In this document: positions 15,325 through 23,845 of the stretch, in pieces
How the letters are laid out: every line of letters begins with the position of its first letter
How positions within the stretch are numbered: the stretch's first letter is position 1
From: an uncultured Eubacteriales bacterium
Lineage (GTDB): Bacteria > Bacillota > Clostridia > Oscillospirales > Acutalibacteraceae
DNA length: 64,000 nucleotides
Assembly (NCBI GenBank): GCA_934456435.1
Contig: CAKSHH010000005.1
Coordinates: forward strand, 62,001-126,000
Reading direction: 5' to 3'
Notes under the pieces: model-generated
The model's database searches: none
Told to the model about the DNA's origin: nothing
Seen by the model: the letters and a program-made list of their open reading frames with translations, nothing else
Translations under genes and position numbers: made by a program

Positions 15325-17082
15325 TCAGTATGTAAGTTTTGAGTTTATCTCTCTTATTGTATCGCCGTCGATTTTGAGAAGCTCTCGGTCATAAGTGAAG
15401 ATTCCGTTGACTTCGAACTCAACGTCGCTGACCTGCGTATATACGGTTGCGCTGAGTCCCTTGGCAATGCTTGGGATAATCTGCTTTTCAAACAGCTTTT
15501 TGTATGCGGAGGTGAGCGTTTCTTTTGTCTTGTACATAACATATCCGAAGCTCTTTTGTCTGTTCCAGACATGGTTTTCGATTATTCTGCTGTAACCGCC
15601 GAACTCGCTGAGAACAAGCGGTCTGCCGTCCCCTTTCGGTGCGATAAACGGAAGAATGTACTGGTGTACGCTTTTGAGCTCAGGACCTTTCTGGTCGTGC
15701 CAGCCGCTTGCATGGTCAACAACTCGTGTTGGGTCATACTTTTTAACAGTTTCGCCGATTCTCTTTGCATCAAACTGTCCCCACGCCTCGTTAAACGGAA
15801 CCCAGCAGCTGATTGAGGTGAAGTTATAGAGCAAGTCAATCGTCTCGAAAACAGCTTTCTCGTGCTCTTCACGGCACTCGGTGCTGTCAACACCAAACCA
15901 TTTGTATTTGTCGTCTTTAATGTTTCTGATAAATATATTCGGAAGCACTCCGACAAGAAGCATATCAATTTTCTTTGCGCCGCAAACCATATCCTGCCAA
16001 ACGATCATTCCGAGCTTGTCACAATGGTAATACCATCTTCTCGGCTCAATTTTAATATGCTTTCTGAGCATATTGAAGCCGAGTTCTCGCATTGCCTTGA
16101 TATCGAAAATCATAGCTTCGTCGCACGGAGGGGTCATACCGCCGTCCGGCCAGTAGCCCTGATCAAGCAATCCTGTCTGGAAATACGGTCTGTTGTTGAG
16201 GAAAAGTCTCGGAACCGCTTTGTCATCATAACCGATGCTGAATTTTCTCATGCCGAAGTAGCTTGAAACAGCGTCAATTATATTCTCTTCGCTGTCGCAG
16301 AGTGCAATGACAATATCATAAAGGAACGGTGATTCGGGACTCCAAAGCTCAACATCGCGAAGCTTGATTTCCTCGTCACGTTCGATTTTTCCTGCGAAAA
16401 CAATTTCATCGTCCTTTTTAATGATGGCTCTGATTTGAGCGTCGGATTCGGAATCAAAATCTGTTTGAACACGGACGGAAGACGAATCAATATTCGGAGT
16501 GATCTTCACATTCTTTACATACACTTCGCTGACAGGTTCAAGCCACACCGTCTGCCAAATTCCGCTTGTAGCCGTGTACCAGAAGCCTGTACTTTTTCTG
16601 ACCTGCTTTCCCCTGTCCTGCCAACCCGTTTCAGTCGGGTCAAATGCACAGACAATCAGCTCGTTTTCTCCATCAATAAGATGCTCGGTAATGTCAAAGC
16701 TGAACGGAATGTAACCGCCCTGATGTCCTCCGACGGCTTTTCCGTTGATGAAGACCGTACAGCGCCAGTCGACAGCCTCAAAATGGAGAATGGTTCTTTT
16801 TCCGCTGAAACACTCGCCGAGAGTAAACTTTTTTCTGTACCAAATGTAATTATCCGGTTCAATCGTTTTTTCTACTCCCGAAAGCAAGGTTTCCGGTGCG
16901 AACGGAACGATTATTTCGCTGTCAAAATTTTCCGGGATATCGTCCGTTTTTCCCGTAATCGTAAAGTCAAACTTTCCGTTGAGACATTGCCAGTCGTTTC
17001 TGACAAGCTGAGGTCTCGGATATTCGGAAAGCGGGCAATCAAAATCAACCGAATCTGTCCATCTTGTTTTAAGCGTACTCAT
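15325..17082 (-). CDS. Glycoside hydrolase family 2 protein (beta-galactosidase/glucuronidase-like)
   Basis: A 585-residue GH2 enzyme without signal peptide. The N-terminal sugar-binding jelly roll (about 30-185) contains the typical W-Y-R-K-x-F and S-G-I-W-Q-T-V-W-L-E motifs. An immunoglobulin-like domain and the catalytic barrel follow. E432 in NEAWGQFD is the expected acid/base and E493 in LSEFGGYS the expected nucleophile. The specificity (galactose, glucuronate, mannose or arabinose) cannot be read from these motifs. It lies 12 bases after a small uncharacterised gene, in an operon with a glycosyltransferase and a WYL regulator. Confidence 0.88.
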   Translation of the reverse strand: MSTLKTRWTDSVDFDCPLSEYPRPQLVRNDWQCLNGKFDFTITGKTDDIPENFDSEIIVPFAPETLLSGVEKTIEPDNYIWYRKKFTLGECFSGKRTILHFEAVDWRCTVFINGKAVGGHQGGYIPFSFDITEHLIDGENELIVCAFDPTETGWQDRGKQVRKSTGFWYTATSGIWQTVWLEPVSEVYVKNVKITPNIDSSSVRVQTDFDSESDAQIRAIIKKDDEIVFAGKIERDEEIKLRDVELWSPESPFLYDIVIALCDSEENIIDAVSSYFGMRKFSIGYDDKAVPRLFLNNRPYFQTGLLDQGYWPDGGMTPPCDEAMIFDIKAMRELGFNMLRKHIKIEPRRWYYHCDKLGMIVWQDMVCGAKKIDMLLVGVLPNIFIRNIKDDKYKWFGVDSTECREEHEKAVFETIDLLYNFTSISCWVPFNEAWGQFDAKRIGETVKKYDPTRVVDHASGWHDQKGPELKSVHQYILPFIAPKGDGRPLVLSEFGGYSRIIENHVWNRQKSFGYVMYKTKETLTSAYKKLFEKQIIPSIAKGLSATVYTQVSDVEFEVNGIFTYDRELLKIDGDTIREINSKLTY

Positions 17083-17094
17083 TAAACCATCTCC

Positions 17095-17421
17095 TCATTT
17101 ATTCTTGAATTTATCCAACTCTGAAACAAGCCAATCCTGAGCTTCGATAATTCCCTGCGCCGAGCTTTCAAAGATTTTCTTTTCAAGCTTTTCCGCGTCA
17201 GTTTCATCAAAGCAGTTTTCTCCGATATAATGAACGGCAACGAGTTGTTTTTCATCATTTTCGTCTTTTTCTATCCACACTCTGTAACGGAACTGCTCTT
17301 TGCCCGCACAGCCGTAATAGGGATCAGTTCCGTAAGAGCCTGCGTAAGTATTGCCTTTTCCGCCGAGATTCATCAGACCGATAAACCATTCAAAGGACGG
17401 AAGTTTAATCAGATTATCCAT
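17095..17421 (-). CDS. Uncharacterised small protein (108 aa)
   Basis: A 108-residue soluble protein I do not recognise. Its first third contains a Gly/Tyr/Cys-rich stretch (NLGGKGNTYAGSYGTDPYYG) resembling a short substrate- or metal-binding turn, then a beta hairpin, then a charged C-terminal helix. The ATG overlaps the end of the glycosyltransferase gene by eight bases, with GAGGAG about 11 bases upstream, so it is translated from the same operon. There is no signal peptide. The intact frame, ribosome site and tight spacing support a real gene. Confidence 0.7.
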   Translation of the reverse strand: MDNLIKLPSFEWFIGLMNLGGKGNTYAGSYGTDPYYGCAGKEQFRYRVWIEKDENDEKQLVAVHYIGENCFDETDAEKLEKKIFESSAQGIIEAQDWLVSELDKFKNK

Positions 17422-18418
17422 TTGCCAGTTTACTCCTCAAATCAAAAAGTTTTCGCCAAATTATTATTCCGAAAACATTTTTTTGTTTTATCAATGCGTG
17501 AAAAACCTTGTCGTAAAGGTATTGTTCATTTCTGCTGTACCGCGCACAAAAAGCCTTGTAAAAAGTCTCATTGTTAAGTATTCTTTTCACAGTCTTGCAC
17601 GAGGAAAATCCCTTTGAATATGTTATATCGGAATTTATTGCACAGGTTGCTTTATAAACCAAAACATCAAGTATATCTTCAAATATGCGACGGTCGGCAT
17701 TAATCTCGAAAAAATAATTTTTCTGCCACTCGTAAACAGAGTGAAAAACATCAAACCCGTTGTGGACAACCGAGGTAGCATTGTCGGGATTTACGTTGTA
17801 AAAATACAGCGGCTTATCAATAAAGCAAAAGCTTTTGCAATGTTTCAGGTATTCAAAAACAAACTGCATATCCTCGGCATATTTTATACCTATCGGAAAT
17901 TGAATATAGTATTTATCAATTATTTCTTTCTTATAAAGCTTGTTCCAGCAGGAATAAAACGACGGAGAGATGATTTTTTTCATAAAATCATAATCAAAAA
18001 AGTTTTCTTTTATTTCTCCGTCGGCAAACAGATTGCCGAGATTTTTCTCCGAAATATCCCTGCAGTAATAATCACAGCAAACGACATCTGAATCACCTTT
18101 TTGAAGCATTTGCGAGATAAACCCATCTCCGTAGCGGTCGTCGCTGTCAAGGAATGCAATATATTCTCCATGCGAAATTTCCATACCGTGATTTCTTGCG
18201 GCGGACACACCGGCGTTCGGCTGATGGACTGCGACAATGTTGTCGTAGTCTTCGGAAAATTTGTCACACAGTTCGCTTGAACCATCGCTTGAGCCGTCGT
18301 CAACAAGGATAAGCTCGACACTCCCGAAACAGTCCTGACCGATAACCGAATTAACAGCGTCGGCAAGATAATTTATGCAGTTGTAAACAGGAACGATAAC
18401 CGAAACCTTAAAGCTCAT
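17414..18418 (-). CDS. Family 2 glycosyltransferase
   Basis: A 334-residue GT-A fold enzyme that transfers a sugar from a nucleotide donor. The N-terminal VSVIVPVYN, VDDGSSDGS and metal-binding LDSDDR motifs are intact in the first 120 residues. The C-terminal 200 residues are an acceptor domain with many aromatic residues and no clear membrane helices. It starts two bases after the lipoprotein gene stop. The role (cell-surface glycan, teichoic acid or exopolysaccharide) is unknown, but the company of an MMPL exporter and a lipoprotein points to the cell envelope. Confidence 0.88.
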   Translation of the reverse strand: MSFKVSVIVPVYNCINYLADAVNSVIGQDCFGSVELILVDDGSSDGSSELCDKFSEDYDNIVAVHQPNAGVSAARNHGMEISHGEYIAFLDSDDRYGDGFISQMLQKGDSDVVCCDYYCRDISEKNLGNLFADGEIKENFFDYDFMKKIISPSFYSCWNKLYKKEIIDKYYIQFPIGIKYAEDMQFVFEYLKHCKSFCFIDKPLYFYNVNPDNATSVVHNGFDVFHSVYEWQKNYFFEINADRRIFEDILDVLVYKATCAINSDITYSKGFSSCKTVKRILNNETFYKAFCARYSRNEQYLYDKVFHALIKQKNVFGIIIWRKLFDLRSKLANG

Positions 18419-18420
18419 TT

Positions 18421-20067
18421 TCAGCCCTCGTTTTTCTTGAATATTTTATTGAAAAATTCTTTTATTCCGTTTGTCTTTTCTGATTGTGTTATTTCTTCGG
18501 AAGTTGACTCTTCGGTGCTGTCGTTTGAATAACCTACTCTGATGCTGTCGGTCTTATAAACGAACATAACGCTTGAGGACATCGTCGAAACTTTCCTTGT
18601 GAAAATCGTATAAGACTTTCCGAGCTCAAGCCAGGCCGTCATTTTTGCCGAAAGCTCGTTTGCATCAACGTTAGCAAGCGATGAAAGGCTGTCTGTTGCG
18701 ATTGAGCCCTTAAGGCTGTTGAGCGTTGAGTCTATGGATGAAAGTGCATTTGTATCAGAAAGGGCTTTGAGCGCATTTATAAGATCCTTATTTTCATCAA
18801 CAGCCTTTTGCAGAGAAGCAAGAGTTGAAACCGTGTTCGGTAGATTGTCAATCGCCTTTTTAACCTGCGGATCATTAAGGTCGGAGGACATCTCCTTGAG
18901 CAGTTCAATGCCCTGATTTATTTTCTCCTGGCTCGCCTCATCGCCAAAGATACTGTTGATAACCTTCAATGCGTCCTCAAGTCCGTTAAAATCGGCGGTT
19001 CTGATGTACTCGACAAGAACCTGAATCGTAGCCGTGTTTTCGGGAGTTGTATACTTGTTGAGAACGTTTATCAGCGCTTTGTTTTCATCGTAAAGGTTTG
19101 ATGCCTGAGTAACAAGTGCGCTGAGATTATTTATTTTGTCAGGGTTTGACGAAAGCGTGTTCAAAAGCTTCGATGCGTCAATTTCCTGCAAGCTGCGCTG
19201 AACATTCTGAAGCTTTTGAAGATTGCTTCTGAGGCTGTCAACAGAATCGGAGATGTTGTTGAGCCCGATATTAAGCGACGCAATCGGAAGAGCGGAAAAC
19301 ATAAAGTTTCCGATTTCAAAATTGGTTACATCTGCGGAAATAACAAAGGTGTCGTTGAATGTATATGACGAATCACCGCTCGACTGAAGCTTTGAAAGAC
19401 CAAGACTCTCGTTGATTCCGGGAAAACCCGCAAGAACCGCATACTGGGTGTTTCCGTTGCCGACAACTCTGCCGTTTTCAACGCTGATGTTCTGAAATTT
19501 GTTTTCACTCAGCGACACTCCGCCGACAACAAGCATCGGGTTGTACATCGTCATATTCACGCCGTTTACCTTGACGGTGTAGGGGTCGACATTGTTCATT
19601 TTGATTGTTATTTTAAGCTTTCCACTTTTTCCTGCGATCTCTGACGGAGAATATTCCTTACCGTCAAGCGAATAGGTTATCTTAAAGTCGAGCGGAAGCT
19701 TGCCGCTGTAATCGCCCTGGTAGTAGAGGTCGGTTGTGCCGAGATGCCAGCGCAAAGTCTGTCCGTTTATTTCGGGCTTTGAATCGTCTTTAACGTTTAC
19801 GATAGATGTAAGATTGGTGACGTCGTCAACGTACACTCCGCCCTGCGGAACGTGAATCCAGTCGCTTACCTTGATGCTCTTTTGAGCACCGCTGTTGTCA
19901 AGATTAACATACACGGTCTCGGACTTCTTAGCCGAGCTTGCCGGAACGCTGTATTTAACAGTCTGAACATCATCCTCGCTGTTGTCGCTACCCGAATCCG
20001 AGCAGGCGCAAAGGAAGAGCATTGCCAAGGAAAGTATAATGCATATAATCCGTTTAATCTTATTCAT
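18421..20067 (-). CDS. Lipoprotein with long helical heptad region, partner of an MMPL exporter
   Basis: A 548-residue lipoprotein: signal segment with lipobox LCACS near residue 19, a Ser/Asp-rich linker, a beta-rich N-terminal domain (to about 270), then about 230 residues of helix with spaced Leu/Asn/Ser positions and Asn-Leu-x-x-Leu patterns, reminiscent of the long helical stalks of YhgE/Pip-type exporter accessory proteins. The ATG at 20067 follows GGGGAGG and overlaps the exporter gene by eight bases, so the two are translationally coupled. It probably works with the MMPL protein in moving a lipid or polymer. No specific substrate is claimed. Confidence 0.75.
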   Translation of the reverse strand: MNKIKRIICIILSLAMLFLCACSDSGSDNSEDDVQTVKYSVPASSAKKSETVYVNLDNSGAQKSIKVSDWIHVPQGGVYVDDVTNLTSIVNVKDDSKPEINGQTLRWHLGTTDLYYQGDYSGKLPLDFKITYSLDGKEYSPSEIAGKSGKLKITIKMNNVDPYTVKVNGVNMTMYNPMLVVGGVSLSENKFQNISVENGRVVGNGNTQYAVLAGFPGINESLGLSKLQSSGDSSYTFNDTFVISADVTNFEIGNFMFSALPIASLNIGLNNISDSVDSLRSNLQKLQNVQRSLQEIDASKLLNTLSSNPDKINNLSALVTQASNLYDENKALINVLNKYTTPENTATIQVLVEYIRTADFNGLEDALKVINSIFGDEASQEKINQGIELLKEMSSDLNDPQVKKAIDNLPNTVSTLASLQKAVDENKDLINALKALSDTNALSSIDSTLNSLKGSIATDSLSSLANVDANELSAKMTAWLELGKSYTIFTRKVSTMSSSVMFVYKTDSIRVGYSNDSTEESTSEEITQSEKTNGIKEFFNKIFKKNEG

Positions 20068-22270
20068 ATTTATCATCCTCCCCGTCATCGTCCGAGAACG
20101 AAAATTCGGTAAAACTTGTTTCGTCATAGTAATCCTTGTCTGTCTGTGGTTCTGTCAGCGGATCGCCCGTATCGTCGGCGGTTGCCCAATTCTTCGTTGT
20201 TTTTGCAATCAGCTTGTCCGACACAAGGAGAATCGGTGCGACGAAGAAAACAATAACAAGTGCGCTGATAAGCGAACCTCTCGCAAGCATTGCACAGATT
20301 GATTTAACAATCGAAATGCTGCACACAAGATAAACGCCGAACGTCGCAAAGAAGAAGAGCATAGCACTCTGGAAAACGGAGCGGATCGACTCTCCTGCCG
20401 CTTTTTTCATCGCTGCCGTTCTGCCCAAACCGTTATGGAGCTCCTCTTTAAAGCGCGAGGTCAGGAGTATCGCATAGTCGACCGTTGCGCCGAGCTGGAT
20501 ACACGAAATAACCGTAGGCGCAATGAACGGAATTTCAGTTCCGAAAATTGTTGAAATGCCTTCGTTAATCCATATAGCGACCTCAATTCCGAGAATCAGG
20601 ATAACGGGAATCGAAATTGACTTAAAGAGAACAGCAATAACAATGAACACGGCGACAATAGAAATAATGCTCGTTACCGTGAAGTCAACCTTTGTGGTTT
20701 CGATCAGGTCTTTGTAAAGAGCACCCTCGCCCGTAATGTATCCGCAGTGTTCCTTGTCGGTGTATTTTGAAATTATATTTTCAATCTGTTCAACCTGCGC
20801 GTTTGATTCATCGGTCGAGGCTTCATATATTGAGTTGACAAGCATAACCTGTCTGCCGTTTTGCTTGACTACATCGGTGATATTGTCGGGCATTATCGAA
20901 TCGGGAATAGCCGTTCCGACAAACATATCGTAGGCAAGCATACTGCTGACGCCCTTTACCTCGCGAATCTCGTTTTCCATTTTGACAAGCTTATTTGCAG
21001 GAATAGAGTCGTCAACAATTATAAAGTGGGAGGTCGTCATATTGAATTTTTCTTTCAAAATTGCCGTTCCCATACTTGTAAGGGAATCCTCCGGAAGCTG
21101 TGCGTTGAGGTTATAATATTCTTTGACGTTAAGCGAAAGAAGAAGTGACGGAATAATCATCAAAACAAATAAAGTCGTCAAAACTTTTTTACGTTTAAGC
21201 ACAAAATTTACGAGCTTTCCAAAGTTCGGCGTATACGGCTTGTGCTTGTGTCGGTTGATTGCATCGTCAAAGACAAGCAGAAACGCAGGAAGGATGATTA
21301 CAACGGAAAGTACACCGAGTATGACACCCTTTGCCATTACAAGACCGATATTGAGTCCGAGTGTAAGCTGCATAAAGCAAAGCGCAAGAAAACCGAAAAT
21401 TGTTGTTAATGAGCTTCCGGAAAGAGAAGCAAATGAACCGTCAAGTGCTCTGCTCATCGCCTCTTCCTTTGTCAGCGACCACTTGCGTTCTTCGCTGTAT
21501 CTGTTTACAAGGAAGATTGAGTAGTCTATGGTTACGCCGAGCTGAAGAATTGCAGCAATCGACTGCGTAATGTACGACACATCGCCGAACCAGTTGGTTC
21601 CCATATTGTAAACAACCGCTATGCCGAGAACACCGACAAGAATAAACGGAGTCACAAAGGATTCCATAGTTATCATCATTGTAACGATTGCAAAAATTAC
21701 GGCAATGGCAATATAAATCGGTGATTCCCTGTCGGTCATCTGTTTGGTTTCCGTATTCATGGCCGAAAGTCCGCTCAGATAGCTTTCATCAGGCAAAAGC
21801 TTCTTGATGTGTTTAACAGCCTTGATAACATCCTTAGACGAAGCGGTGTCGTCGTAGCTGACAAACATCATCGTATATTCGCCGTCACTGCTGTAAAAGA
21901 CGTTCTTGAGGTCGTCGGGAAGAATGTCTCCGGGAACGCTTGAATCAATAATATTGTCCGTCCAGAGCACATTGGAAACGTGCTTGATCTCTGCAATATT
22001 ATTCTTCAATTTAATAATTGTGTTCGGGGAAATCTTACTGCCGTTGTCATTGACCGTTCTGACAAGAACAATAGTCATTGTGCCGGCGTTGAAGTCGTCC
22101 TCCAGTATCTTTTCACCCTTGACGGAATCAAGCCGAGACGGAAGATAAGTAAGGATATCGTAGTTGACGTTTGTAAAAACATAGCTGATAAGTGTCGGTA
22201 TCAGCAAGAGAAGCGATATTAAAATAATCAGTTTTGGTTTTTTTATAACCAAATTAGATATACGTTTCAT
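20060..22270 (-). CDS. MMPL/RND-family transporter
   Basis: A 736-residue membrane protein with two similar halves. Each has one N-terminal helix, a large extracytoplasmic domain and a five-to-six-helix sterol-sensing-like bundle, the MMPL layout. The repeated G-A/V-T-V/I-D-Y-x-I-L/F-L segments in helices of both halves carry the Asp/Tyr residues used for proton coupling in this family. Related Firmicutes proteins export lipids or small peptides. AAGGAG precedes ATG 22270. It follows the phosphoesterase gene by 16 bases. Confidence 0.88.
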   Translation of the reverse strand: MKRISNLVIKKPKLIILISLLLLIPTLISYVFTNVNYDILTYLPSRLDSVKGEKILEDDFNAGTMTIVLVRTVNDNGSKISPNTIIKLKNNIAEIKHVSNVLWTDNIIDSSVPGDILPDDLKNVFYSSDGEYTMMFVSYDDTASSKDVIKAVKHIKKLLPDESYLSGLSAMNTETKQMTDRESPIYIAIAVIFAIVTMMITMESFVTPFILVGVLGIAVVYNMGTNWFGDVSYITQSIAAILQLGVTIDYSIFLVNRYSEERKWSLTKEEAMSRALDGSFASLSGSSLTTIFGFLALCFMQLTLGLNIGLVMAKGVILGVLSVVIILPAFLLVFDDAINRHKHKPYTPNFGKLVNFVLKRKKVLTTLFVLMIIPSLLLSLNVKEYYNLNAQLPEDSLTSMGTAILKEKFNMTTSHFIIVDDSIPANKLVKMENEIREVKGVSSMLAYDMFVGTAIPDSIMPDNITDVVKQNGRQVMLVNSIYEASTDESNAQVEQIENIISKYTDKEHCGYITGEGALYKDLIETTKVDFTVTSIISIVAVFIVIAVLFKSISIPVILILGIEVAIWINEGISTIFGTEIPFIAPTVISCIQLGATVDYAILLTSRFKEELHNGLGRTAAMKKAAGESIRSVFQSAMLFFFATFGVYLVCSISIVKSICAMLARGSLISALVIVFFVAPILLVSDKLIAKTTKNWATADDTGDPLTEPQTDKDYYDETSFTEFSFSDDDGEDDKYE

Positions 22271-22286
22271 TATTTTCTCCTTGATA

Positions 22287-23438
22287 TCAGAATCCGAAAA
22301 GATTAAATATTGCAAGAATATAGACGATCAGTCCGACAACGATTACGCCGCCGAGAGAGAGAATGAGCGCTTTGACCTTCTCGTATTCATCAGCGCTGAA
22401 AATATATCTCATAACGGATCTGAAGTTTTTGCCGAATATATCAAAATATCCGATAGTGTACGTTTCAAAGGTTGTCGTATCGTTTTCATCAATGACAAAA
22501 ACTCTCGTACCTCTTGAAATCATATTGCCGTAGCTTCTGAATGACGCTCCGGGTGTTTGAATAATATTGACTCCGTCGATCTGACCGGTAAAGCAATTCA
22601 TGTGGTCGTGGCCGAAAACAAGACCGCAGACATCACCGCATTTTTTCAGAGCATTCAACTGACCGTAATCGGGTTCGTCGTTTCGCTCTATCTCAAAGGC
22701 AAAGCCTTTGGCTTTCGACGGATCAAGCTTGATGAATTTTCCGTCGGAAATTTTGATTGCACCCTTGTCGTTTTCCTCGCAAGGCATATAGAACTGTTCA
22801 ATTTCAACAATCGGAATGTGCTGGAACATAAGCGACATAACGGGACCGTTGTTCTGAAGTCTGATTTCACGGCTCTTTCTTTCGTACCATTCAATCGTTT
22901 CAGGCTGAACTCTGCCAAACACGGGTCGTCCGTTTTCATCGGCTCCCGCGGAATCAAGCATCCAGATGTTGTACTTCATCTTTTCATCATCGGAGGAATA
23001 AATCGGAATGTTGTATGTATCACATTCAACGCTGTCATCGTCGGTGTTGTAAGGTACACAGTAGTCATATTCACCGTAGATTGACGCCTGTTCCTTTTTG
23101 GAGATGATGTTCATATCGTCGTGATTACCATAGATAAAAGCAAAAGGAATCTTTCTTTTTTCAATCGGGTCAAGCACAAGACCGAGAGCTTTTCTCATTC
23201 TTTTAATAAGCCCGTCCTTCGTCTTAACGTTCTTGCGGTTGCCGATAGGAGAATCGTCAAGATGATTGCCGAGAATATTGTCACCCGTAAGCACGATAAG
23301 GTCGGGCTGAACACGGTCATATATGCGGTCAAGCATCTTGAACATTGCTTTGCGCGGAATGTGCATATCCTGCGCGTCGCTGACCTGAAGAATTGTAAAT
23401 TTTCCGTCTTTGTTAAATTTCAGTTTTTTACTATACAT
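22287..23438 (-). CDS. Membrane-anchored metallophosphoesterase
   Basis: A 383-residue calcineurin-like phosphoesterase. Metal-ligand motifs appear in order: QVSDAQD, TGDN, YGNHDD, QHIP and FGHDH. A C-terminal hydrophobic helix (last 25 residues) anchors it in the membrane. Start ATG 23438 is chosen because GGAG lies eight bases upstream and because the promoter at 23471-23499 overlaps the longer frame. Substrates of this class include nucleotides and lipid or wall phosphates. Its place ahead of an MMPL exporter suggests an envelope role. Confidence 0.85.
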   Translation of the reverse strand: MYSKKLKFNKDGKFTILQVSDAQDMHIPRKAMFKMLDRIYDRVQPDLIVLTGDNILGNHLDDSPIGNRKNVKTKDGLIKRMRKALGLVLDPIEKRKIPFAFIYGNHDDMNIISKKEQASIYGEYDYCVPYNTDDDSVECDTYNIPIYSSDDEKMKYNIWMLDSAGADENGRPVFGRVQPETIEWYERKSREIRLQNNGPVMSLMFQHIPIVEIEQFYMPCEENDKGAIKISDGKFIKLDPSKAKGFAFEIERNDEPDYGQLNALKKCGDVCGLVFGHDHMNCFTGQIDGVNIIQTPGASFRSYGNMISRGTRVFVIDENDTTTFETYTIGYFDIFGKNFRSVMRYIFSADEYEKVKALILSLGGVIVVGLIVYILAIFNLFGF

Positions 23439-23470
23439 CAGAGGCACTCCGTCCATAATAATCTTAGTAT

Positions 23471-23499
23471 ATTCTATCATAACAAACGAATCTTTGCAA
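23471..23499 (-). promoter_or_regulatory. Promoter of the phosphoesterase-MMPL-...-spoIIR operon
   Basis: TTGCAA (23499-23494), 17-base spacer, TAGAAT (23476-23471) with extended -10 TGA. It directly follows the spoVM terminator. Confidence 0.7.
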
Positions 23500-23500
23500 G

Positions 23501-23522
23501 AAAAAAGCCGCCTTTTGGCGGC
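23501..23522 (-). terminator. Terminator after spoVM
   Basis: Six-bp GC stem GCCGCC/GGCGGC (23522-23517 with 23512-23507), loop AAAA, then TTTTTT at 23506-23501. It lies 18 bases past the spoVM stop. Confidence 0.9.
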
Positions 23523-23540
23523 AAAAGAATAAAATTTAAA

Positions 23541-23630
23541 TTATGTAATGTCCGGCTCTTTTTTGATTCCGAAGATAAGTCTGAGAATACCGCTCAGAAA
23601 TTTAGGCTTTTCAATCATAATAACTTTCAT
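23541..23630 (-). CDS. spoVM: Stage V sporulation protein M (SpoVM)
   Basis: A 29-codon gene, too short for routine ORF calling. The peptide begins MKVIMIEKPKFLSGILRLIF and ends in a Lys/Glu-rich tail. It aligns closely with the 26-residue Bacillus SpoVM in the M-K ... I ... P-K-F-L-x-G-I-x-R pattern. SpoVM is an amphipathic helix that recognises the convex forespore membrane and recruits SpoIVA for coat assembly. GGAGGG precedes the ATG by six bases, and a strong terminator follows. Its position downstream of prpC-prkC-rsgA is the same as in Bacillus, which makes the call firm. Confidence 0.92.
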   Translation of the reverse strand: MKVIMIEKPKFLSGILRLIFGIKKEPDIT

Positions 23631-23642
23631 AAAAACCCTCCG

Positions 23643-23792
23643 TTACTTGCTGATGATGAGGCCGAGAACAATGACAGCGACGGAAAGAACCGCAACAATA
23701 AACGACTTTGGACAGATCATTGCGACAATCATACCGACTCCGAAGGCTGAAAAATACAGCCCGAACCGGCAGCCGCACTTGCCTCTTCTCAT
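23643..23792 (-). CDS. Small membrane protein (49 aa) before spoVM
   Basis: A 49-residue protein with a short basic, Cys-containing N-terminus (MRRGKCGCRFG) and two hydrophobic segments. I do not recognise the family. It lies 12 bases before spoVM and 53 bases after rsgA, so it is probably transcribed with spoVM and may be a sporulation membrane protein (inference from position). The ribosome site is a weak GGTGGTG that lies in the 3' arm of an inverted repeat. ATG 23792 is chosen because the upstream extension runs into the end of rsgA. Confidence 0.6.
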   Translation of the reverse strand: MRRGKCGCRFGLYFSAFGVGMIVAMICPKSFIVAVLSVAVIVLGLIISK

Positions 23793-23795
23793 AAA

Positions 23796-23836
23796 AACAC
23801 CACCACAGCTTTTTACTAACATACTATGGTGGTGTT
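23796..23836 (-). promoter_or_regulatory. Inverted repeat between rsgA and the spoVM unit
   Basis: Minus strand AACACCACCA (23836-23827) and TGGTGGTGTT (23805-23796) are perfect complements with a 21-base loop. The 3' arm runs into TTTTTA and then the ATG of the small gene. It can be read as a weak terminator of the rsgA operon or as a hairpin masking the GGTGGTG ribosome site. CATAGTAT at 23828-23821 resembles a sigma-E -10, but no matching -35 was found. Confidence 0.5.
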
Positions 23837-23845
23837 CAGATTTTG

